Shown in pieces: positions 34,562 to 44,446 of a stretch of DNA of 64,000 nucleotides. The notes beneath the pieces are model-generated. The model was not told the origin of the DNA and did not search any database. It worked only from the letters and a program-made list of their open reading frames with translations. Position 1 is the first letter of the stretch; each line of letters starts with the position of its first letter. The translations under genes and the position numbers were made by a program. The DNA is from Halobacillus massiliensis (GTDB lineage: Bacteria > Bacillota > Bacilli > Bacillales > Halobacillaceae): the NCBI RefSeq assembly GCF_900166625.1, contig NZ_LT800499.1, positions 2,004,115 through 2,068,114 on the forward strand, given 5' to 3'.

Positions 34562-34768
34562 GTGCTGCAAGACGCATCCATCCTGTTTCAAATTGCTGGT
34601 ATAGGCATTATTGTCGCAATGATCCACAGTATCTTAAAACAAATGGGTAAGGAAGAGATTGCCCAAGTCGTTACATTGACTGGCTTTATTATTGTACTCT
34701 TTATCGTTCTGCACAGACTAGCTGATCTGTTTCAACAAATCAAGTCAGTCTTTCTTTACCAGGGGTAG
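34562..34768 (+). CDS. spoIIIAC: Stage III sporulation protein AC
   Basis: The 68-residue protein has two membrane helices (IAGIGIIVAMIHSIL and VTLTGFIIVLFIVLHRL). The start is GTG after GGGGGAGGGGACGTT. It is a normal-length SpoIIIAC of the forespore channel complex. Confidence 0.95.
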   Translation: MLQDASILFQIAGIGIIVAMIHSILKQMGKEEIAQVVTLTGFIIVLFIVLHRLADLFQQIKSVFLYQG

Positions 34769-34774
34769 CGGTCT

Positions 34775-35173
34775 ATGGATATCGTTCAAATCGTCTCATT
34801 AGGGCTTGTAGCTACTGTCTTAATTATCCTGCTAAAGGAACATAAATCATCGATCGCCTTTTTACTGCTTATTTTTACTACCGTGTTAATTTTTATCTCG
34901 GTCTTAGAACATATAAAGTATATCTTTTCGCTTCTTCAGTATATAGCGGAACAAGCACAGGTGGAATCTATTTATTTAAAAACCATTCTTAAAATTATCG
35001 GAATTGCTTATATTACCGAATTTGGTGCACAACTCATAAGAGATGCGGGACTGGCAGCTTTAGCATCGAAAGTGGAGCTGGCAGGGAAATTATTCATCCT
35101 GATGCTGGCCATACCAATTATAACGGCTCTTATTGAAACAATCCTTGACTTTATACCTGTTGCCGCAGGGTGA
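34775..35173 (+). CDS. spoIIIAD: Stage III sporulation protein AD
   Basis: The 132-residue protein has four membrane helices and the conserved segment IIGIAYITEFGAQLIRDAG. It is related to SpoIIIAC and follows it by 6 bases. Confidence 0.95.
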   Translation: MDIVQIVSLGLVATVLIILLKEHKSSIAFLLLIFTTVLIFISVLEHIKYIFSLLQYIAEQAQVESIYLKTILKIIGIAYITEFGAQLIRDAGLAALASKVELAGKLFILMLAIPIITALIETILDFIPVAAG

Positions 35174-35190
35174 AGATTGAGAGGTACGAT

Positions 35191-36348
35191 ATGAAACATT
35201 TAATTTGTTTAGCTCTTATGTTCGCAGCTGTTCTTATTAGCCCGACGATAATATTTGCTTCTCCTGCAGAAGAAAATATACGCACACTGAATGACTACAT
35301 TTCAACCGAAGAACTTGAGAAAAACTATGATAATCTTCATGAACAATACGGAGAATACATGCCTTCCATTTCATTTGAAGAGATCTCAGAGTGGAGTGAA
35401 AATGGAAATCCAACATCAGGGTGGATTGAAGGAATCATTAAATTTCTATTTCATGAACTGCTTGCTAATGGCAAGTTATTAGGATCTCTTCTCTTTTTAA
35501 CGATGTTCAGTGCCCTGCTGAATGCGATACAGTCATCTTTTGAAAACACAGTAGTAAGTAAAATTGCTTATATGATCATCTATATTGTCTTAATCGGTCT
35601 GGCACTGGAAAGTTTTGGACAAGTTATTCAGTTTACGACAGGGACTATTGAACAAATGAGCAGCTTTATGATTGGACTGCTGCCGTTATTACTGGGAATT
35701 ATGGCTTCTTTCAGCAACCTGATGTCTATTTCTTTTTTTCACCCCATTATTGTTGCGCTTGTTCAATCCAGTGGTCTGCTCGTTAAGTACTTGCTCATTC
35801 CTTTATTCGCATCCTCAGCCCTGCTTATGGTTGTGGGTAGTCTAAATACTGCTTTTAAAGTCGATCAGCTGGCAGAGCTGTTAAGAAAGTCAGGCATGGC
35901 GATCATGGGGGCTTACCTGACTCTGTTTCTTGGAGTTATTTCGGTACAGGGGACGGTTACTGCGGTCCAGGATGGTGTAACGATGAAAACAGCCCGATTT
36001 GTGACAGGCAACTTTGTTCCTGTTGTCGGCAGACTGTTTACCGACGCCACCGATACGATTCTAGGAGCGTCACTATTGCTTAAGAATACTGTAGGACTTG
36101 CAGGTGTTGTGATCCTGCTTGGAATTGCTCTCTTTCCTGCAATTAAAATCTTTGCTCTAGCTTTAGTATATAAATTTGCAGCAGCCATTCTCCAGCCGAT
36201 TGGCGATGGACCAATCGTTTCAGCCATGGTAATTGTCAGCCGGCACATGATGTATATATTTGCAGCCCTGCTCATGGTCTCAATGATGTTTTTTCTAGTA
36301 ATTGTCATTCTTGTAGCTGCGAGTAACATTACAATGATGGTTCGATAA
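35191..36348 (+). CDS. spoIIIAE: Stage III sporulation protein AE
   Basis: The 385-residue protein starts with a signal peptide (MKHLICLALMFAAVLISPT, cleavage probably near FASPAEE) and has about seven further membrane helices. I chose ATG 35191 with GAGAGG upstream. An in-frame GTG at 35170 would put a polar segment before the signal peptide. It is the large polytopic subunit of the SpoIIIA complex. Confidence 0.94.
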   Translation: MKHLICLALMFAAVLISPTIIFASPAEENIRTLNDYISTEELEKNYDNLHEQYGEYMPSISFEEISEWSENGNPTSGWIEGIIKFLFHELLANGKLLGSLLFLTMFSALLNAIQSSFENTVVSKIAYMIIYIVLIGLALESFGQVIQFTTGTIEQMSSFMIGLLPLLLGIMASFSNLMSISFFHPIIVALVQSSGLLVKYLLIPLFASSALLMVVGSLNTAFKVDQLAELLRKSGMAIMGAYLTLFLGVISVQGTVTAVQDGVTMKTARFVTGNFVPVVGRLFTDATDTILGASLLLKNTVGLAGVVILLGIALFPAIKIFALALVYKFAAAILQPIGDGPIVSAMVIVSRHMMYIFAALLMVSMMFFLVIVILVAASNITMMVR

Positions 36349-36358
36349 GGGTGATAGG

Positions 36359-36961
36359 ATGCAGATGTTCACAGAATGGATAACACAAATTGTTCTTTAC
36401 TTGCTGCTGGCTATGCTTGCTGACACCTTACTTCCTTCCGGGCTGATGAAGAAGTATGCCCGATTGGTTTTAGCTATTTTGCTTTTATTAATTATTATTG
36501 ATCCTCTGCTTCAATTATTGAAAGTTAATCCTCATCAGATTGTCCAAGCAGTCAACGAGCAGATGAACGCCAACTTTGAAACAGAACAGTTAACAAAAGA
36601 AATAGAAGAAAAGAAAAATGAAATAATGCGTGGACAAGATGCATATACATTACAACAAGTGGAGGAAGCGGTTGTCAGCCAGCTTAAAAGCCCGCTGGAA
36701 GCAGAACGGGCGGCCATAGAAACGGTAGAGTTTGAATTTTCATCAGAGCCGTACAGCCTGGATTCTCTGGACAAGCTGACACTTACTTTGTCTTCTAATG
36801 AAGAGAAAAGTCTGGTGGAAGATGTTGTCATTACGGCAAGTGACGAGAGTACCCATGGCATGAATCATCCGAATGAAGAAAACATAAAGAATTTAGTTGC
36901 CGGCAACCTTGGGTTGAATAAGCAGCAAATCGAAATTCGGTGGGAGGAAGATCATGAGTAA
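36359..36961 (+). CDS. spoIIIAF: Stage III sporulation protein AF
   Basis: The 200-residue protein has two N-terminal membrane helices (about 8-25 and 35-53) and a soluble domain of the ring-building type found in this operon. It is separated from spoIIIAE by 10 bases and overlaps spoIIIAG by 8. Confidence 0.94.
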   Translation: MQMFTEWITQIVLYLLLAMLADTLLPSGLMKKYARLVLAILLLLIIIDPLLQLLKVNPHQIVQAVNEQMNANFETEQLTKEIEEKKNEIMRGQDAYTLQQVEEAVVSQLKSPLEAERAAIETVEFEFSSEPYSLDSLDKLTLTLSSNEEKSLVEDVVITASDESTHGMNHPNEENIKNLVAGNLGLNKQQIEIRWEEDHE

Positions 36962-37565
36962 ATGGTGGAATAAACTCTTAGGCCTACTATCATCAGGAGA
37001 AGGTCAAAGATTAAATAAAAGAAAATATTTCATCATCGTTGGCTTGGTTGGGGTCTTGTTTATTTTGCTGAGCAACATGTTTCAGTCACCAGATCAGGCG
37101 GCTCAACCTGCGCCCCCTGCTGAAAAACAGGCGGCTGAAAGCAGTGCGGATTCACCAGGCTTGACGACAGCAGATTTAGAAAAAGAGTATGAGACACAAC
37201 TGACTCCCCTGCTTGAAAATATTAAGGGTGTCAGTGAAGTGGAGTTGATGATCAATCTGGCAGCAACCGAAGAGAAAGTGTTTGACAAAAACTTAATAAT
37301 TGGCAAGCAGACAACAAAAGAAACAGATAAGAATGGAGGGGAAAGAGAAATTGAAGATTATTCAAAGGAACAGCAGCTAGTACTTATCCGCCAGGGTGAC
37401 CGTGAAGTTCCATTGCTTACGAAAACTAATAAACCGCCGGTCAGCGGAGTGTTCGTAACCGCCAAAGGGGTGGATAATATGAAAGTTAAGGAATGGGTTG
37501 TAGAAGCGGTATCCCGCGTTTTAGATGTTCCTAGTCATAGGGTTTCAGTGTTGCCTAAACAATAG
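36954..37565 (+). CDS. spoIIIAG: Stage III sporulation protein AG
   Basis: The 203-residue protein has one membrane helix (about 25-42), a Pro/Ala/Glu linker and a ring-building domain (YETQLTPLLENIKGVSEVEL onward). SpoIIIAG forms a large ring in the intermembrane space of the engulfed forespore. Confidence 0.95.
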   Translation: MSKWWNKLLGLLSSGEGQRLNKRKYFIIVGLVGVLFILLSNMFQSPDQAAQPAPPAEKQAAESSADSPGLTTADLEKEYETQLTPLLENIKGVSEVELMINLAATEEKVFDKNLIIGKQTTKETDKNGGEREIEDYSKEQQLVLIRQGDREVPLLTKTNKPPVSGVFVTAKGVDNMKVKEWVVEAVSRVLDVPSHRVSVLPKQ

Positions 37566-37577
37566 GGAGGGATTCTC

Positions 37578-38108
37578 TTGGTAAAAAAACAAACAGTTTG
37601 GCTGTTAACAATGCTGAGTTTATTGATTGTATTAAGCGTGTATTATATGACTTCCCCCGATAATGGAGAGATGGCTTTCATTCAGGATGATCAGTGGCTC
37701 GAAGAAGAAGCGGAAGGAAATGAAGCAGAGAATGCGGTAACTTCAGATGTTTCCACAGAAGAGTTGTTTGCTTCTATCCGATTGGAGAAACAGAATGAAC
37801 GAGATCAGAAAACAGAGCAGCTCTCAGAAATAGTAGCTTCCAGTGATTTCTCTGCAGATGAAAAGAATGAAGCAATGGAAGAGATGGAAGTCATACAGGC
37901 AACAGCATCCAAAGAATCTGTACTTGAAAATACAATCCGGGCCAGTGTTCCTTATGATGATGTCTTAGTAAGAGCTGAAGAAGACGTCATTCAAGTAACC
38001 ATTAAGGCGAACGAGCTTACTAAAGAAGAAACTAGAGAGATTATGCAAATGGTTTCCGATGAATTTGGTCCTACAAGAGTAGAAGTAAAATTTCAGCCGG
38101 AGAACTAA
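37578..38108 (+). CDS. spoIIIAH: Stage III sporulation protein AH
   Basis: The 176-residue protein has one membrane helix near the N-terminus (about 8-25), an acidic linker, and a YscJ/FliF-like ring-building domain that binds SpoIIQ across the intermembrane space. It starts at TTG after GGGAGGGATTC. It is the last gene of the operon. Confidence 0.94.
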   Translation: MVKKQTVWLLTMLSLLIVLSVYYMTSPDNGEMAFIQDDQWLEEEAEGNEAENAVTSDVSTEELFASIRLEKQNERDQKTEQLSEIVASSDFSADEKNEAMEEMEVIQATASKESVLENTIRASVPYDDVLVRAEEDVIQVTIKANELTKEETREIMQMVSDEFGPTRVEVKFQPEN

Positions 38109-38116
38109 TATGTAAG

Positions 38117-38144
38117 CCCTTAACGGTATCGTTAAGGGTTTTTG
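38117..38144 (+). terminator. spoIIIA operon terminator
   Basis: A 9-bp perfect stem (CCCTTAACG with CGTTAAGGG), a 4-nt loop and a T run follow spoIIIAH. Confidence 0.92.
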
Positions 38145-38167
38145 TTTTGGTCATCATTCAAGCAGAG

Positions 38168-38196
38168 TTGAGTAATGTGCAAATGTATCGTAAAAT
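38168..38196 (+). promoter_or_regulatory. Sigma-A promoter of accBC
   Basis: TTGAGT (38168-38173) and TAAAAT (38191-38196) are separated by exactly 17 bases. Transcription would begin near 38203. Confidence 0.65.
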
Positions 38197-38255
38197 GTTA
38201 AAAGGAGTTTTTAGTACCAGCTATGAAATTATTATACATAAAGGAGTGGACAAGA

Positions 38256-38756
38256 ATGTTAAAAGTCCAGGAAATACGTGAATTAATAAAGTTAATTGAT
38301 CAATCGCAAATTGATGAGTTTTCATATGAATCAAATGGAACTAAAGTTTGCATGAAGAAAAGTAATGGAGCTGTAGTGACGGAAGCGGCACCCGCTGTTC
38401 AGGAGCAGCCTAAGCCCCAGGCGGAACCAGTACAGCAGCCAGCACAAGAAACATCTGAAAAGCCTGCTCCAAAAGAAGAGAGCAAACCAGAAGACAAATC
38501 CGCATCTGCCGACTATGATAAAGAAATTACGTCACCGATGGTTGGAACGTTTTATAAATCTCCATCTCCTGACCAGGATGCTTATGTAAAAGTAGGCGAT
38601 CAAGTGAAACAGGAGTCTGTCGTCTGTATTGTTGAAGCCATGAAGCTGTTTAATGAAATTGAAGCTGAAGTCTCTGGAGAAATTGTAGAGATTTTAGTGA
38701 ATGATGGAGAGCTAGTAGAATATGGACAGCCGTTATTTAGAGTAAAGACGGCGTAA
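38256..38756 (+). CDS. accB: Biotin carboxyl carrier protein of acetyl-CoA carboxylase
   Basis: The 166-residue protein has an N-terminal domain ([19 protein letters not shown]), a Pro/Ala/Gln/Lys-rich linker (about 50-90) and a biotinyl domain with the biotin-accepting Lys130 in VEAMKLFN. It carries carboxybiotin in fatty acid synthesis. ATG 38256 follows an AAGGAG site. An upstream ATG in frame (38223) would include that site. It lies 15 bases before accC. Confidence 0.96.
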   Translation: MLKVQEIRELIKLIDQSQIDEFSYESNGTKVCMKKSNGAVVTEAAPAVQEQPKPQAEPVQQPAQETSEKPAPKEESKPEDKSASADYDKEITSPMVGTFYKSPSPDQDAYVKVGDQVKQESVVCIVEAMKLFNEIEAEVSGEIVEILVNDGELVEYGQPLFRVKTA

Positions 38757-38771
38757 GTGGGGAGTGGAAAA

Positions 38772-40139
38772 ATGATTAAGAAAGTGTTAGTTGCGAACAG
38801 GGGCGAAATCGCAGTTCGTATTATTCGTGCCTGTAAGGAAATGGGGATAGAAACAGTAGCGATTTACTCAGAAGCAGATCGTGAAGCCCTTCATGTCCAG
38901 ATAGCGGATGAAGCATACTGTGTGGGTCCTACTTTAAGCAAAGACAGCTACTTAAATTATACAAATATCATGAGCCTGGCAACATTAACTGAAACGGATG
39001 CCATTCATCCAGGTTATGGATTCTTATCAGAGAATGCAGAATTTGCTGAAATGTGCGAGGAGTGTAATATTACTTTCGTAGGTCCTTCTTCATACGCCAT
39101 TCAAAAAATGGGGACAAAAGATGTTGCAAGGGAAACAATGAGAGAAGCAGGAGTTCCTGTTGTACCAGGTTCTAAAGGTATTATTGAAAACATTGAGGCA
39201 GGAAAAAAAGTAGCTGAAGAAATAGGCTACCCTGTTATTATTAAAGCAACAGCAGGCGGCGGCGGAAAAGGAATCCGAGTTGCGCGTACAGAAGAAGATC
39301 TTGTTAGAGGCATTAACATGACGCAGCAGGAGGCAGAGACAGCTTTCGGAAATCCAGGAGTTTATATTGAGAAGTACATTGAAGACTTCCGCCATGTCGA
39401 GATCCAAGTGCTTGCCGACAATCATGGCAATGCCGTTCACTTAGGAGAGCGTGATTGTTCGGTTCAGCGTCGCCTTCAGAAGCTTATCGAGGAAACTCCA
39501 TCGCCTGCAGTAACTCCGGGAATCCGTGAAGAAATGGGAGATGCAGCCGTTAAAGCTGCTTTGGCTGTAAATTATTCGGGCGCAGGTACAGTAGAATTTA
39601 TATTTGATCAAAATGAACAGAAGTTCTACTTTATGGAAATGAATACTCGTATCCAAGTAGAGCATCCTGTAACTGAGATGGTAACGGGTGTCGACTTGAT
39701 TAAAGAACAGCTGAAAGTCGCAAACGATGAGAAGCTTTCTTTTGAACAAGAGGACATTGAGTTTGAAGGCTGGGCGATTGAATGCCGAATTAATGCCGAG
39801 AATCCATTTAAAAACTTTATGCCTTCTGCCGGAAAGATTGATATGTACCTTCCGCCTGGAGGATTAGGCGTTCGCGTCGATTCTGCTGCATATCCTGGCT
39901 ATATGATTCCGCCTTATTATGATTCCATGGTTGCTAAATTAATTACGTATGGCCGTGATCGTCGGGAAGCCATCCAAAGAATGAAGCGCGCGCTAGATGA
40001 GTTTGTAATCGAAGGGGTTCATACGACGATTCCTTTCCATCAGCGTATGATGGAGCACGAAGTATTTGTCGGCGGGGATTTTAATACAAAATTTCTTGAG
40101 ACCTATAGCGTAATGAGTGACGAAACAGGAGAGGAGTAG
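38772..40139 (+). CDS. accC: Biotin carboxylase subunit of acetyl-CoA carboxylase
   Basis: The 455-residue ATP-grasp enzyme carboxylates the biotin of AccB. The phosphate-binding loop KATAGGGGKGIRVA and catalytic region FMEMNTRIQVEHPVTE are intact. ATG 38772 follows GGGGAGTGG. The in-frame GTG at 38757 lies upstream of that site. It is followed closely by yqhY. Confidence 0.97.
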   Translation: MIKKVLVANRGEIAVRIIRACKEMGIETVAIYSEADREALHVQIADEAYCVGPTLSKDSYLNYTNIMSLATLTETDAIHPGYGFLSENAEFAEMCEECNITFVGPSSYAIQKMGTKDVARETMREAGVPVVPGSKGIIENIEAGKKVAEEIGYPVIIKATAGGGGKGIRVARTEEDLVRGINMTQQEAETAFGNPGVYIEKYIEDFRHVEIQVLADNHGNAVHLGERDCSVQRRLQKLIEETPSPAVTPGIREEMGDAAVKAALAVNYSGAGTVEFIFDQNEQKFYFMEMNTRIQVEHPVTEMVTGVDLIKEQLKVANDEKLSFEQEDIEFEGWAIECRINAENPFKNFMPSAGKIDMYLPPGGLGVRVDSAAYPGYMIPPYYDSMVAKLITYGRDRREAIQRMKRALDEFVIEGVHTTIPFHQRMMEHEVFVGGDFNTKFLETYSVMSDETGEE

Positions 40140-40146
40140 TCGACCA

Positions 40147-40548
40147 ATGGATGAAAAACAGTTGCTGAAAGTTACAGAAAGCTCAGCTTTAGGTAATGTA
40201 GAAATTGCACCTGAGGTCATTGAAGTAATTGCGGGAATCGCAGTATCTGAAGTAGCCGGTGTTGCATCCATGCGCGGGAATTTTGCCACAGGAGTAGTAG
40301 AACGCTTAGGAAAAAAAAGTCATGGTAAAGGTGTAAAAGTAGAATTGGATGCAGAAGGAATTACCATAGACGCTTTTGTCGTTATGGATTATGGTATTTC
40401 TATTCCTGAAACTGCTAAAAAGATTCAAGATAATACGAGACAGGCTTTAAAAAACATGACAGCTTTAGAGATAAAAGAAATTAATGTTCATGTAGTCGGT
40501 GTTCAGATGGAAACAAGGGATGAAAGCGAATTAGAAGAAGAAAAGTAA
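40147..40548 (+). CDS. yqhY: Asp23/DUF322 protein YqhY
   Basis: The 133-residue cytoplasmic protein has the Asp23 core (GNVEIAPEVIEVIAGIAVSEVAGV and later VDAEGITIDAFVVMDYG-like strand). It is conserved downstream of accBC in Firmicutes. In B. subtilis its loss leads to suppressor mutations in acetyl-CoA carboxylase genes, suggesting a role in controlling malonyl-CoA supply. ATG 40147 is set by AGGAGAGGAG. It is 7 bases after accC. Confidence 0.92.
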   Translation: MDEKQLLKVTESSALGNVEIAPEVIEVIAGIAVSEVAGVASMRGNFATGVVERLGKKSHGKGVKVELDAEGITIDAFVVMDYGISIPETAKKIQDNTRQALKNMTALEIKEINVHVVGVQMETRDESELEEEK

Positions 40549-40552
40549 AAAG

Positions 40553-40587
40553 AAAGGCCAGCAGGGATTACCTTAGCTGGTCTTTTG
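40553..40587 (+). terminator. accBC-yqhY terminator
   Basis: A 10-bp stem (AAAGGCCAGC with GCTGGTCTTT, one G-U pair) with a T run lies just after yqhY. Confidence 0.85.
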
Positions 40588-40658
40588 TCGGTTTATAGCA
40601 TTTTATAAATGAAAATGTTATGATTCTAACGGATATGACCTTTAAAGGAGCAATATAG

Positions 40659-41039
40659 ATGAAACGACGTTTAGCAAGAGAAAAAGCTTTTCAAGCTTTG
40701 TTTCAAATGGATTCTCACGAAATTTCAGCACAGGAGGCAATAGAACACGTAACAGAGGAGGATCAGGAAGATAAATTCCTGAACGAGCTCGTTTATGGTG
40801 TGAATCAGTATTTGGCCGATATTGATGCTGCTATTGAAAAGAATCTAGAGAGGTGGTCATTTTCTCGTTTAGCAAGAGTGGAAAAAACTCTGCTTCGAAT
40901 GGCCGCTTATGAATTGCTTTATCAGGAGGAAGTACCTCCACAAATAGCTATTAATGAAGCCGTAGAATTGGCCAAGGTATTCGGAGAAGAACAATCCGGC
41001 AAATTCATTAATGGTGTTCTATCTAAAATGACTAAGTAA
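40659..41039 (+). CDS. nusB: Transcription antitermination factor NusB
   Basis: The 126-residue all-helical protein has the conserved [17 protein letters not shown] start and the C-terminal [25 protein letters not shown]. It binds boxA RNA with S10 in rRNA antitermination. AAAGGAG precedes the ATG. It begins a run of housekeeping genes that continues to ispA. Confidence 0.97.
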   Translation: MKRRLAREKAFQALFQMDSHEISAQEAIEHVTEEDQEDKFLNELVYGVNQYLADIDAAIEKNLERWSFSRLARVEKTLLRMAAYELLYQEEVPPQIAINEAVELAKVFGEEQSGKFINGVLSKMTK

Positions 41040-41064
41040 ACCAGCATAGAGGGGAAGATGAGCG

Positions 41065-41916
41065 ATGAGTGCAGAAGTAATTTATGGAAAAGAATTGGCC
41101 CAGCGGCTACGTCAGGAAATGAAAGAAGAAGTTAGTCAGCTGGCAGAGAATGGAATTAATCCCAAATTAACAGTTGTTATTGTGGGAGAAGACCCAGCTT
41201 CTATGTCTTATGTAAAAGGTAAGCAGAGAGCTTCCGAAAATATTGGGATGGATTCAGACCTGCTTGAATTGCCTGCGGACACAACCGAAGAGAAACTTCT
41301 AAAAATTATAAGTGAACTCAATGAAGATTCTACTGTCCATGGAATTCTCGTTCAGCTTCCGCTTCCGAAGCAAATTGATGAACAGAAGGTAATTGAAGCA
41401 ATAGATCCGACAAAAGATGTGGACGGCTTTCATCCAATAAATGTAGGAAAGCTGATGACCGGTCAGGAAACATTTTATCCTTGTACACCATATGGCATTG
41501 TTGTAATGCTCCAGCGTGCCAATATAACAATAGAAGGTAAGCACGTAGTTATCATTGGCCGCAGTAACCTTGTAGGCAAGCCGGTAGGACAGCTTCTATT
41601 AAATGAAAATGCCACAGTTACTTACTGTCATTCACGGACAAAGGATTTGAGAGCCCATACGAAACAGGCAGATATTCTTATTGTGGCCGCCGGAAAAGCT
41701 CAATTAATAACAGGAGAAGATATTTCTGAAGGAACAGTTGTTATTGATGTTGGTGTAAACCGTGTGGATGGAAAGCTGACAGGTGACGTGGATTTTGAAT
41801 CTGCTTCAGAAAAAGCTTCCCACATTACTCCGGTTCCTAAAGGTGTAGGACCGATGACGATTACTATGCTTCTTCATAACACCATTAAAGCGGCTAAGTG
41901 GATTCATCAAAAATAA
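41065..41916 (+). CDS. folD: Methylenetetrahydrofolate dehydrogenase/cyclohydrolase
   Basis: The 283-residue bifunctional enzyme interconverts 5,10-methylene-, methenyl- and 10-formyl-THF. Conserved segments are YVKGKQRASENIGM (with the catalytic lysine), QLPLPKQID, DVDGFHPINVG and VIIGRSNLVGKPVGQLL. It is 25 bases after nusB. Confidence 0.97.
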   Translation: MSAEVIYGKELAQRLRQEMKEEVSQLAENGINPKLTVVIVGEDPASMSYVKGKQRASENIGMDSDLLELPADTTEEKLLKIISELNEDSTVHGILVQLPLPKQIDEQKVIEAIDPTKDVDGFHPINVGKLMTGQETFYPCTPYGIVVMLQRANITIEGKHVVIIGRSNLVGKPVGQLLLNENATVTYCHSRTKDLRAHTKQADILIVAAGKAQLITGEDISEGTVVIDVGVNRVDGKLTGDVDFESASEKASHITPVPKGVGPMTITMLLHNTIKAAKWIHQK

Positions 41917-41928
41917 GGGGAAATTCAC

Positions 41929-43275
41929 GTGAATGATCGATATTTAACGGTGACCGCATTAACAAAATATATTAAAAGAAAATTATCACATGACCCGCAT
42001 TTAAAAGAAGTATGGCTGAGAGGAGAAGTTTCCAATTTCAAACGTCACAGCCGCGGGCATATGTATTTAACTTTAAAAGATGAGCAGTCAAGGATTCAAG
42101 CCGTTATGTTTGCGGGAAATAACCGTTTCTTAAAATTCGTTCCTGAAAATGGAATGAATGTACTGATACGGGGAGAAATTAATGTTTATGAGCCGATGGG
42201 AAGCTATCAGCTCTACATACAGGAAATGCAGCCTGATGGGATTGGAGAATTATATTTAGCCTTTGAACAGCTTAAAAATAAACTGGAACAAGAAGGAATC
42301 TTCGCTATTGAAAAGAAAAAAAGGATTCCATCTTTTCCTAAGCACATCGGTGTGATCACTTCTCCCACTGGGGCCGCTATCCGCGATATATTAACGACAA
42401 TTAAACGTAGATATCCAATAGTTAAGGTCTCTATTTTTCCTGTAGTTGTTCAGGGGAAAATGGCGGCTTCATCTGTCTCTAAAGCCATTGACTATGTGAA
42501 CCGCCATATTGACTGCGATGTGCTAATCGTCGGCCGTGGTGGAGGATCAATTGAGGATTTATGGGGATTTAATGAGGAAATGGTGGCAAGAGCAATTGAA
42601 CAGTCAAAAATCCCCATTATTTCAGCTGTCGGCCATGAGACAGATACAACAATTAGTGATTTTGCAGCTGATATTCGTGCAGCAACGCCTACGGGAGCGG
42701 CTGAGATAGCTGTGCCTTCTTTAGTAGAGGTACATGAGCAGATTAATAACTTAACAAGCAGGCTCAGTCGCAGCATGAATGTTTTACATTCCGATGGAAG
42801 CAAAAGACTAAACCGGTTAAGGAGATCCTATGCCTTTAAGTACCCCGAACAGCTGTTGAGGCAGAAAGAACAAGATCTTGACAGAATTATTGAGCATTTA
42901 AATAATCGCACAGCACAGGTGCAGAAGTCTTACTCGGAAAAACTATCCTACCTTCAAAATCGATTACGTCAGCAGCATCCAGCAGGAGAAATTGAAACAA
43001 ATCGTAAAGCCGTAAAAAATACGACAAAGCAGCTGCAATCCAATTTTGATGCCGTTTTATCAGGCGGAAAAGAACAGTTTTATAAACACTTGGAGAAGCT
43101 TTCGCTATTAAATCCGCTGGATACTATAAAGAGAGGGTATGCCATTCCTTATACAAGTGAGGACCAAGTGGTCAACGATATCCATAAAGTTCAGCAAGAT
43201 GACGTATTAAAAGTAAAGGTAAGAAACGGCATGATCTACTCAAAGGTTGATAGAACAGAGGAGGAAAGCGAATGA
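41929..43275 (+). CDS. xseA: Exodeoxyribonuclease VII large subunit
   Basis: The 448-residue subunit has an N-terminal OB fold ([20 protein letters not shown]) and the catalytic core ([53 protein letters not shown]), followed by a coiled coil. It degrades single-stranded DNA with XseB. The start is GTG at 41929. It overlaps xseB by 4 bases. Confidence 0.97.
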   Translation: MNDRYLTVTALTKYIKRKLSHDPHLKEVWLRGEVSNFKRHSRGHMYLTLKDEQSRIQAVMFAGNNRFLKFVPENGMNVLIRGEINVYEPMGSYQLYIQEMQPDGIGELYLAFEQLKNKLEQEGIFAIEKKKRIPSFPKHIGVITSPTGAAIRDILTTIKRRYPIVKVSIFPVVVQGKMAASSVSKAIDYVNRHIDCDVLIVGRGGGSIEDLWGFNEEMVARAIEQSKIPIISAVGHETDTTISDFAADIRAATPTGAAEIAVPSLVEVHEQINNLTSRLSRSMNVLHSDGSKRLNRLRRSYAFKYPEQLLRQKEQDLDRIIEHLNNRTAQVQKSYSEKLSYLQNRLRQQHPAGEIETNRKAVKNTTKQLQSNFDAVLSGGKEQFYKHLEKLSLLNPLDTIKRGYAIPYTSEDQVVNDIHKVQQDDVLKVKVRNGMIYSKVDRTEEESE

Positions 43276-43508
43276 GTGAGGAAACAAAAGAGCTGAACTT
43301 TGAGGAAGCGATGAAGCAGCTCGAAGATATTGTACAGAAACTGGAAACTGGTGAAGTTCCTCTAGAAAAAGCGATCCAGTATTATCAGGAGGGTATGAAG
43401 CTTTCCAAATTATGTAACGAAAAGCTGGGAAGTGTAGAGAAACAAATGCAGCAAATATTAAATGAACATGGTGAGTTTGAACCGTTCGATGTTCAGGAGG
43501 AGGAGTAG
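43272..43508 (+). CDS. xseB: Exodeoxyribonuclease VII small subunit
   Basis: The 78-residue helical protein has the family pattern [20 protein letters not shown] and the closing [14 protein letters not shown]. Start overlaps the xseA stop (ATGA) and its stop overlaps the ispA start by one base. Confidence 0.96.
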   Translation: MSEETKELNFEEAMKQLEDIVQKLETGEVPLEKAIQYYQEGMKLSKLCNEKLGSVEKQMQQILNEHGEFEPFDVQEEE

Positions 43509-44389
43509 TGGGATCGTTAGAAAAGTTTGTGGAGAAGAATAAAATCCTTATTAATGACTACCTCGAGATGTATATTCAGGAATATACAAGAGAAGGTCGT
43601 CTTAGGGAAGCGATGCTTTACTCCATTAGAGCTGGTGGAAAGAGGCTTCGGCCTATTCTTGTTCTTGCCGGCCTGGAAGCTTTTGATGAAGACATAGCCA
43701 AAGGGATATCGACGGCGTGTGCTTTAGAAATGATCCATACTTATTCCCTTATTCATGATGATCTGCCAGCAATGGATGACGATGACTTGAGAAGAGGCCT
43801 GCCGACAAACCACAAAAAGTTTGATGAAGCAACTGCGATTTTAGCAGGAGATGCTCTGCTTACTTTGAGTTTTCAAGTTCTTTCTGATGATCCTCTGCTC
43901 TCCGATCGTGAAAAGGTATATTTAATAAATCAACTTTCAAGGGCCAGTGGACCTAAAGGTATGGTTAACGGCCAGATGCTTGATATGGAAAGTGAAAATA
44001 GCAGGATCAGTCTTGAAGAACTCGAATATGTTCATAATAATAAAACAGGACAGCTTTTGAGGTTCGCCGTACTTGCCGGCAGCTATTTAGGTGGTGCGGT
44101 TGAACAAGAACGTACTGAAATGCTGAAGATGGCAAAAGCACTCGGGCTTATTTTTCAAATTCAGGACGATATTTTGGATGTAACTGGGGATGCAGAGGCG
44201 ATTGGAAAACCGGTCGGAAGTGATGTTTCCAATAAGAAGAGCACATATCCTAAACTGCTCGGGCTGGATGGGGCTGTTGAACAGAAGGAGCGCTATGTTC
44301 ATATTGCCAAGCAGGCTTTACAAAATGCAGCTGTGGAAGACTCACTTCTCTCTGAACTTATAGATTATTTAAGTCAGAGAAGCAACTGA
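43508..44389 (+). CDS. ispA: Farnesyl diphosphate synthase (geranyltranstransferase)
   Basis: The 293-residue prenyltransferase condenses isopentenyl diphosphate with allylic diphosphates. Its first aspartate-rich motif is DDLPAMDDDDLRRG and the second is QDDILD, with GGKRLRP upstream. GTG start after GGAGGAGG. It is immediately upstream of the OLE RNA, and dxs of the same isoprenoid pathway lies beyond oapA. Confidence 0.96.
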   Translation: MGSLEKFVEKNKILINDYLEMYIQEYTREGRLREAMLYSIRAGGKRLRPILVLAGLEAFDEDIAKGISTACALEMIHTYSLIHDDLPAMDDDDLRRGLPTNHKKFDEATAILAGDALLTLSFQVLSDDPLLSDREKVYLINQLSRASGPKGMVNGQMLDMESENSRISLEELEYVHNNKTGQLLRFAVLAGSYLGGAVEQERTEMLKMAKALGLIFQIQDDILDVTGDAEAIGKPVGSDVSNKKSTYPKLLGLDGAVEQKERYVHIAKQALQNAAVEDSLLSELIDYLSQRSN

Positions 44390-44410
44390 TTTATGAGAAT
44401 ACTTTATTAA

Positions 44411-44440
44411 TTGAGCACTTGAAGTGATTTATGTTATATT
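44411..44440 (+). promoter_or_regulatory. Candidate promoter of the OLE RNA
   Basis: TTGAGC (44411-44416), 18 bases, and TATATT (44435-44440) with an extended -10 TG (44432-44433). The predicted start, about 44447, coincides with the 5' end of the RNA's terminal helix. OLE RNAs are also reported to be processed from longer operon transcripts, so this promoter may not be the only source. Confidence 0.5.
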
Positions 44441-44446
44441 ATATTT

